From Aselliscus stoliczkanus (Eukaryota; Chordata; Mammalia; Chiroptera; Hipposideridae): a stretch of DNA of 64,000 nucleotides. The notes under the pieces are model-generated. The model was not told the origin of the DNA, ran no database searches, and saw only the letters and a program-made list of their open reading frames with translations. Position numbers and translations under genes: made by a program. The stretch is from the NCBI GenBank assembly GCA_033961575.1, contig CM066728.1:110626852-110690851 (forward strand), read 5' to 3'. Below are positions 60,112 to 64,000 of the stretch, piece by piece (the stretch's first letter is position 1; every line of letters starts with the position of its first letter).

Positions 60112-60910
60112 ATTTTGGTTTCAATTTTTTTTCTTTTCAGATACCTGCTTGCCTCTTCACTTTGGGTTAGTTGTTTTCACCATACATAGCTATTATGTCT
60201 CTCCCCGTATTTTTTTGGAAGAGGGGGTAACTCTGTCTTTACTAGATAATCTATCCCTACTTAATGAGCGTATTTTTCAGTCATTTTAACAAATATTCAT
60301 TGAGCTATAATATGTGCCTCACACACAATTTTTGTCCTTGCCCTTTTTAGAACATAGAACATAAAATTTTAGATTACAAAACACAAAATTTGTATTTCTA
60401 TTTGGAACTTCTTTCCACATAAATAATGAGAAGGTTTCTAAATTATTTTCTTTCTTTTTAAGTACTTGTCAGTTGAATGAACATCACTTATTGAAAGTTC
60501 AAATTTTCCTCAGCGTTGAAAGGCCATCTCTGTCAAATATTAGATTTGCATATGAAAGTGAGTCTATTTTTAGATTCTCAGTTCTATTCCTCTAATCTCC
60601 CCCATCAGTTGCTGTGCCCCTACCATACCATAACATTTTAATTATTTAGCTTTAAAATGCATTTTATTGCCTGATAGCTCATGTGATCCTCCTTACACTT
60701 CCTTTCATACTTCTTATCCCTATTTTTGTATTTTTCTTTCCTGGATAAGCTTTAGAATGATCTCTGTTGTGGTTTTGATATGCTAGTGGAATTCTATTAG
60801 GATGTCATTAAATATATGAATTAGGTTGGGAAAATTTACCATCTTAATGAAATGTAACCTTCCCATCAAAGAAGAAGTAGGTATGTTTTTCAATATATAT
60901 ATATCATCTG
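60112..60910 (-). mobile_element. L1M fragment, antisense, part 3
   Basis: From about 60450 the antisense L1 ORF2/3' order is clear: GTTGAAAGGCCATCTCTGTC, GAAAGTGAGTCTATTTTTAG, ATTCTCAGTTCTATTCCTCT, CATACCATAACATTTTAATT, GATAAGCTTTAGAATGATCT and TTACCATCTTAATGAAATGT. Before that, 60275-60335 resembles a MIR or L2 tail (AACAAATATTCATTGAGC). Frames are destroyed. Confidence 0.7.
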
Positions 60911-60914
60911 TTTG

Positions 60915-61890
60915 CATACATAACATAACTTTTAAATTCTATTTTTGCAAAATATAGCACTATAAATGTGATATATAAATGTATTTCCAACTGCTGAAAA
61001 AATAAGGTCATCCAGGTTCAGGCATTCTGGGCAGACAAGAGCTTCAGTGTACCTCCCAGAATATTGCCCCAACGTTGAATAAAGGACTCAGAGACTCCCT
61101 TCCTTCTTGTTAAGAATATTCCATTTCAATCTATCATTTATGAATTAATGAAATGAACTCCATTAATTGCCACATTTTCTGAATTTGAGGGTTTGAAACC
61201 CTGAAAACCTCTTGGGAAAAATGCAGTTTAATCTACCCATTGCCTGCTGGTCACAGTGATATTTCTTTTCATTTGGCTGAAAATAAGTCTTTCTTACTTC
61301 AAGGGTGGCCCTTGCCCTCTGATATTCCTTTATTCTTTTGTCTCTTGGCTTCATCATTGTGTAGCTTTGATTATATCATTGCTCAGTCTTTAATTTAAGA
61401 TGAAAGATCCCTGATATAGTTAGCTTGGACTGCATACAACCTTACCACTTTGATTTTGCTTTATGGATGAGGACCTGCCATCACCCTTCATTTACAATGG
61501 GAGATGCAGGCAGCTACACGGGACGTAGCCTGGAAGCAAACCCAGGCAGCAGGAGCCACCCATCCAGGACCTTACTGGACAGTTTATAGTATTTGCTGCA
61601 TGGGTGAAGCTGGGAAAATGACTACACTGGCTTATACAGGCAGCATAATGCTACAGTTAAAAAGGGAAAATGCTACAGTTAAATCAGAGGGAAAAGACAG
61701 GGGGCATTTTGATGAAGTCCCTTGGTGGAAAAACAATGCTTCCATCACCCTTCCTCCTCCACCCCTCCAGTGTGATCACCTCCATTGTGCGGAGACATTA
61801 GGTGCTGGGGCTGACAGTCTGCATGCAGAGTCCTTGGGGCACTGCTCAGATGGCACCAGCCTCCTGTCCCCACCGACCTGGGTCCATGAC
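60915..61890. other. unannotated stretch
   Basis: 61140-61400 has repeat-like wording (TTCATTTGGCTGAAAATAAG, CTTCAAGGGTGGCCCTTGCC) that I cannot assign. The 182-codon plus frame (61504-62052) has no recognisable domain. Confidence 0.35.
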
Positions 61891-61899
61891 TGTCGCCTG

Positions 61900-62230
61900 G
61901 TAATCAGCATGGCTACTGGACTGTGTTCCAGCCAATGGAATGTGCTGCCTCTCATAGCACCTCCTACAGGTGACCCTCCAACCCTTCACACGCTGCCTTC
62001 CTGCCCACTGACTGGCAGGACAGCCCAACAATCAATCGTGGACACTATGTGATGAGGTACTGGGGAGGGGGTGGGGGTGCGGGGGCCCTGGATCACTGCT
62101 TGGGGCACAGTATGCTGCCAGTTAGGATCCCCTGCTTTAGACTTTATATGAGAGAGAAATGAACTGCTTTTATTGTGTTTGAGCCCTTTATACATTTGGG
62201 ATGTATTACATCAGTTAGCCCTAGTCATTC
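61900..62230 (+). mobile_element. possible LTR 3' part, sense
   Basis: CCTGCTTTAGACTTTATATG, AGAGAGAAATGAACTGCTTT, TATTGTGTTTGAGCCCTTTA and CATTTGGGATGTATTACATC resemble the 3' end shared by several MaLR/ERVL LTRs (GAAATAAACTTCTATTGTGTTTAAGCC...). A G run lies at 62064-62086. Family uncertain. Confidence 0.35.
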
Positions 62231-62579
62231 ATTTCAAGAACTGTATTAAGTGTGTGGTTTAAAAATACATACTCATTTATTAAAATGAATTTCAAAAAGT
62301 TGCCCAAAACTGTAGGTAGAATGAGAAGACAGTTAGGAAATGAGGATGGGGCCAGGAGTGAAACTGATCTGCAACAGGCGGAATTTGAGGCCGTTTCCTC
62401 TGGTTCAAAGGACAAGCTTGACTCTAAGCTAAAATCATGGAAAAAGGAAACGAAACGGGATCAAAGATGGCGAGGCATGAAAATGTACACGTTAATAGTA
62501 TCAGTGATGGTGTTCCCTCCCTGCACTGAGGCGCTTATCCACTGCATTTATCTGAGGGACCAATTAGGAGTCTTCGTGC

Positions 62580-62725
62580 AGCTCTTGATGTAGATACAGA
62601 TATGGATATGAGTGTAGCTGTAGATAGAGATATAGGCAGACACCTATGGTATCGGGACAGCTCAGACATAGAGAACATAGGTGTAACTATAGATACAGCC
62701 ATAGACTTAGAGACTATAAATGTCT
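62580..62725. repeat. degenerate hexanucleotide (GATATA/GTAGAT-like) tract
   Basis: Loose six-base periodicity: GTAGAT, ACAGAT, ATGGAT, ATGAGT, GTAGCT, GTAGAT, AGAGAT, ATAGGC, fading and resuming to about 62720 (AACATA, GGTGTA, ACTATA, GATACA, GCCATA). It is an old, decayed microsatellite. Confidence 0.6.
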
Positions 62726-62729
62726 CCAT

Positions 62730-63540
62730 CGTCATGTCATTCCTCATACCTCCACCAGCTTCCGGAATTATTCTCTGTGACCCCTTCCGAGTAATGATCC
62801 ACTGAGCGCTTTTCACCTCTTTCTTCTTCAAACACCTTCTTGCCTTCCGTCTGTGACTCTGCACATGCTCCAGCTTAGTTCAATGCTTCAGGCCACTCCC
62901 CGGGCACCTGCAGCTGATCCCTGCTGTCCTGTGGCTGTCCCTGTGCCTCCAGCCCTGCCCTGGTCACTCCTGCTTTCTGTGCACTCGCTGCTTCCGGGCG
63001 GCCTTGCCCACGTCTGAGGCTTCGCTCCCTTTCTTTGGTGATGTGTCACAATCCTCCATCTGCACCCCCTTCCCACACAGCCACCACTCTTCTGTCCCCA
63101 TCCCATGCCTGACCTGCCAATCTGACCCGGGGCATGTCCAGAAGCGAAGTCCCCCCTTGTCCTGATCCCAGCACGTGGGCCGCCCTATGTGGTCCTTACT
63201 TAAGGGCCTGGCAGCACACAGCTGCCCCAGCCGGAGACCTCGGACTTCTCCTTCCCTCCGTGCTCTCACCCCTCTCTTTCTGTCACCCAGCACCTCTGCT
63301 GATGACCCCTCTGCACGTCCCTTACACTTCCGTGTCTCCACCGTGACCCTGCAGCCACTCACATGGCACCAGCGCCATCGCCTCTCACCCGGGTCATAGC
63401 AGGAGCCCCTTGTCCAAACCCTCCCTCTCCTTGTACTTCAGCGGCCCCTCAGCCCCTGCAGCGAGTCACCCCCCGCGTTCCTGCCCTCCTCGGCGCCCTC
63501 CTCCCTGCTTCTTCTTTCGTGGCTGTCTTAGCTCACATCT
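62730..63540. other. unannotated C-rich stretch
   Basis: C-rich on the plus strand, with frames of up to 133 codons on both strands of biased composition. No recognisable protein and no named repeat. Confidence 0.4.
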
Positions 63541-63544
63541 CTTG

Positions 63545-63680
63545 CGTATTCCTAAATGCCAGGCACTGTACAAAGTGCCTCCCTGTCATTGACCCATTTT
63601 TTCTTCATCATAAGCCGATGAGTTTGGCAGCTTTGTTGTCCTCATGTGACAGTGAAGGAACCAGGTGCTTAGCACCTTTC
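63545..63680 (-). mobile_element. MIR/L2-type remnant, antisense
   Basis: CCTAAATGCCAGGCACTGTA, CAAAGTGCCTCCCTGTCATT, GACCCATTTTTTCTTCATCA and AGCCGATGAGTTTGGCAGCT follow the common order TGCCAGGCACTGTGCTAAGTGC..., TTAATCCTCACAAC..., CCCTATGAGG.... An MIR or L2 tail cannot be distinguished here. Confidence 0.65.
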
Positions 63681-64000
63681 CCTTTGGTGTGTAAGCAACC
63701 ACGTCACCTTCATAGCTTCTCTCCCTGCAGAATCATCTCCTCTCACTCCACAGGTGAATTCTGACTCTTCTGTAATAGCTAAGCATCCATACCATCTGCT
63801 CTAAGGGGCCTCCTGACTCCCCAGGTGGGCAAGTCTCTGCTCAGCCTGCCCCTACAAGTTCCTAAGGCCCTCACAGCAACAGCCTCCAATGCGTCTCTGT
63901 GCCTGCATGGGAGGAGCTGAGGACAGGCCCACATCTGGCCTGTCACACTTCACAAGATATTGGCAAACAGTAGGCGGTGCTTAGATATTTCCTTAAAAGA
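63681..64000. other. unannotated window end
   Basis: Unique-looking sequence, no feature recognised. Confidence 0.4.

Noticed and set aside
61504..62052. 182-codon frame as a gene
   Set aside because: Composition is unremarkable, it runs into LTR-like sequence, and it matches no domain I know.
1..64000. A new defence, biosynthetic or other multi-gene system
   Set aside because: The window is mammalian non-coding and repeat DNA. No gene cluster of any kind is visible.

Overview
The window looks like nuclear DNA from a placental mammal. It carries MIR, MaLR-type LTRs (MLT1/MST) and L1M-grade LINE-1 fragments in both orientations, together with dinucleotide microsatellites and one short CpG island. 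No Alu or rodent B1/B2 copies were seen. Three full copies of a short tRNA-related SINE (head GGGCCGGCC, A-box and B-box-like motifs, tail after CTGCCCTC) have intact target-site duplications, so this family was active recently in the lineage. A second, longer tRNA-related SINE is nested in an MLT1 LTR. These SINEs do not match primate, rodent or colugo families as I remember them. Some of their wording resembles SINEs of rhinolophoid bats, but the species is not established.

Layout. 0-6 kb: microsatellites, one young SINE, a CpG island at 2.57-2.92 kb, two MaLR LTRs and antisense L1. 6-23 kb: four sense L1 fragments (three 3' ends and one ORF2 piece), an antisense MaLR LTR, one MIR, a 137-bp tandem duplication, and long stretches where I recognise nothing. 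23.5-24.7 kb: a class I-type retroviral LTR. 25-35 kb: AT-rich sequence with ancient LINE pieces, including two inverted copies of the same element (25.2 and 33.9 kb), and a second SINE copy. 35-45 kb: mostly unique sequence with MIR pieces, one MaLR fragment and a 110-bp tandem duplication. 45.3-50.3 kb: a probable antisense MaLR internal region, its LTR (split by the nested SINE), and a separate sense MaLR LTR. 50-56 kb: mostly unannotated. 56.2-56.4 kb: the best coding signal in the window. 56.9-60.9 kb: the third SINE copy, then a long antisense L1 broken by a possible LTR and by a clean class II-type solo LTR with 6-bp target duplications. 61-64 kb: unique, C-rich sequence with a MIR remnant.

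Genes. No complete protein-coding gene is visible. Most open frames are chance frames or lie in repeats. The exception is a minus-strand segment (56236-56397) with a good splice acceptor followed by 53 open codons and a stop in AT-rich DNA. It is the most plausible real exon, probably the last coding exon of a gene extending toward higher coordinates. If so, the sequence to its right is intron and that to its left is 3' UTR and flank. I do not recognise the protein. No operon-like or defence-like system is present. The noteworthy signals are the exon, the two young tandem duplications, the CpG island, and the well-preserved SINE and LTR insertions. All repeat calls rest on remembered consensus patterns; boundaries are approximate unless target-site duplications are given.
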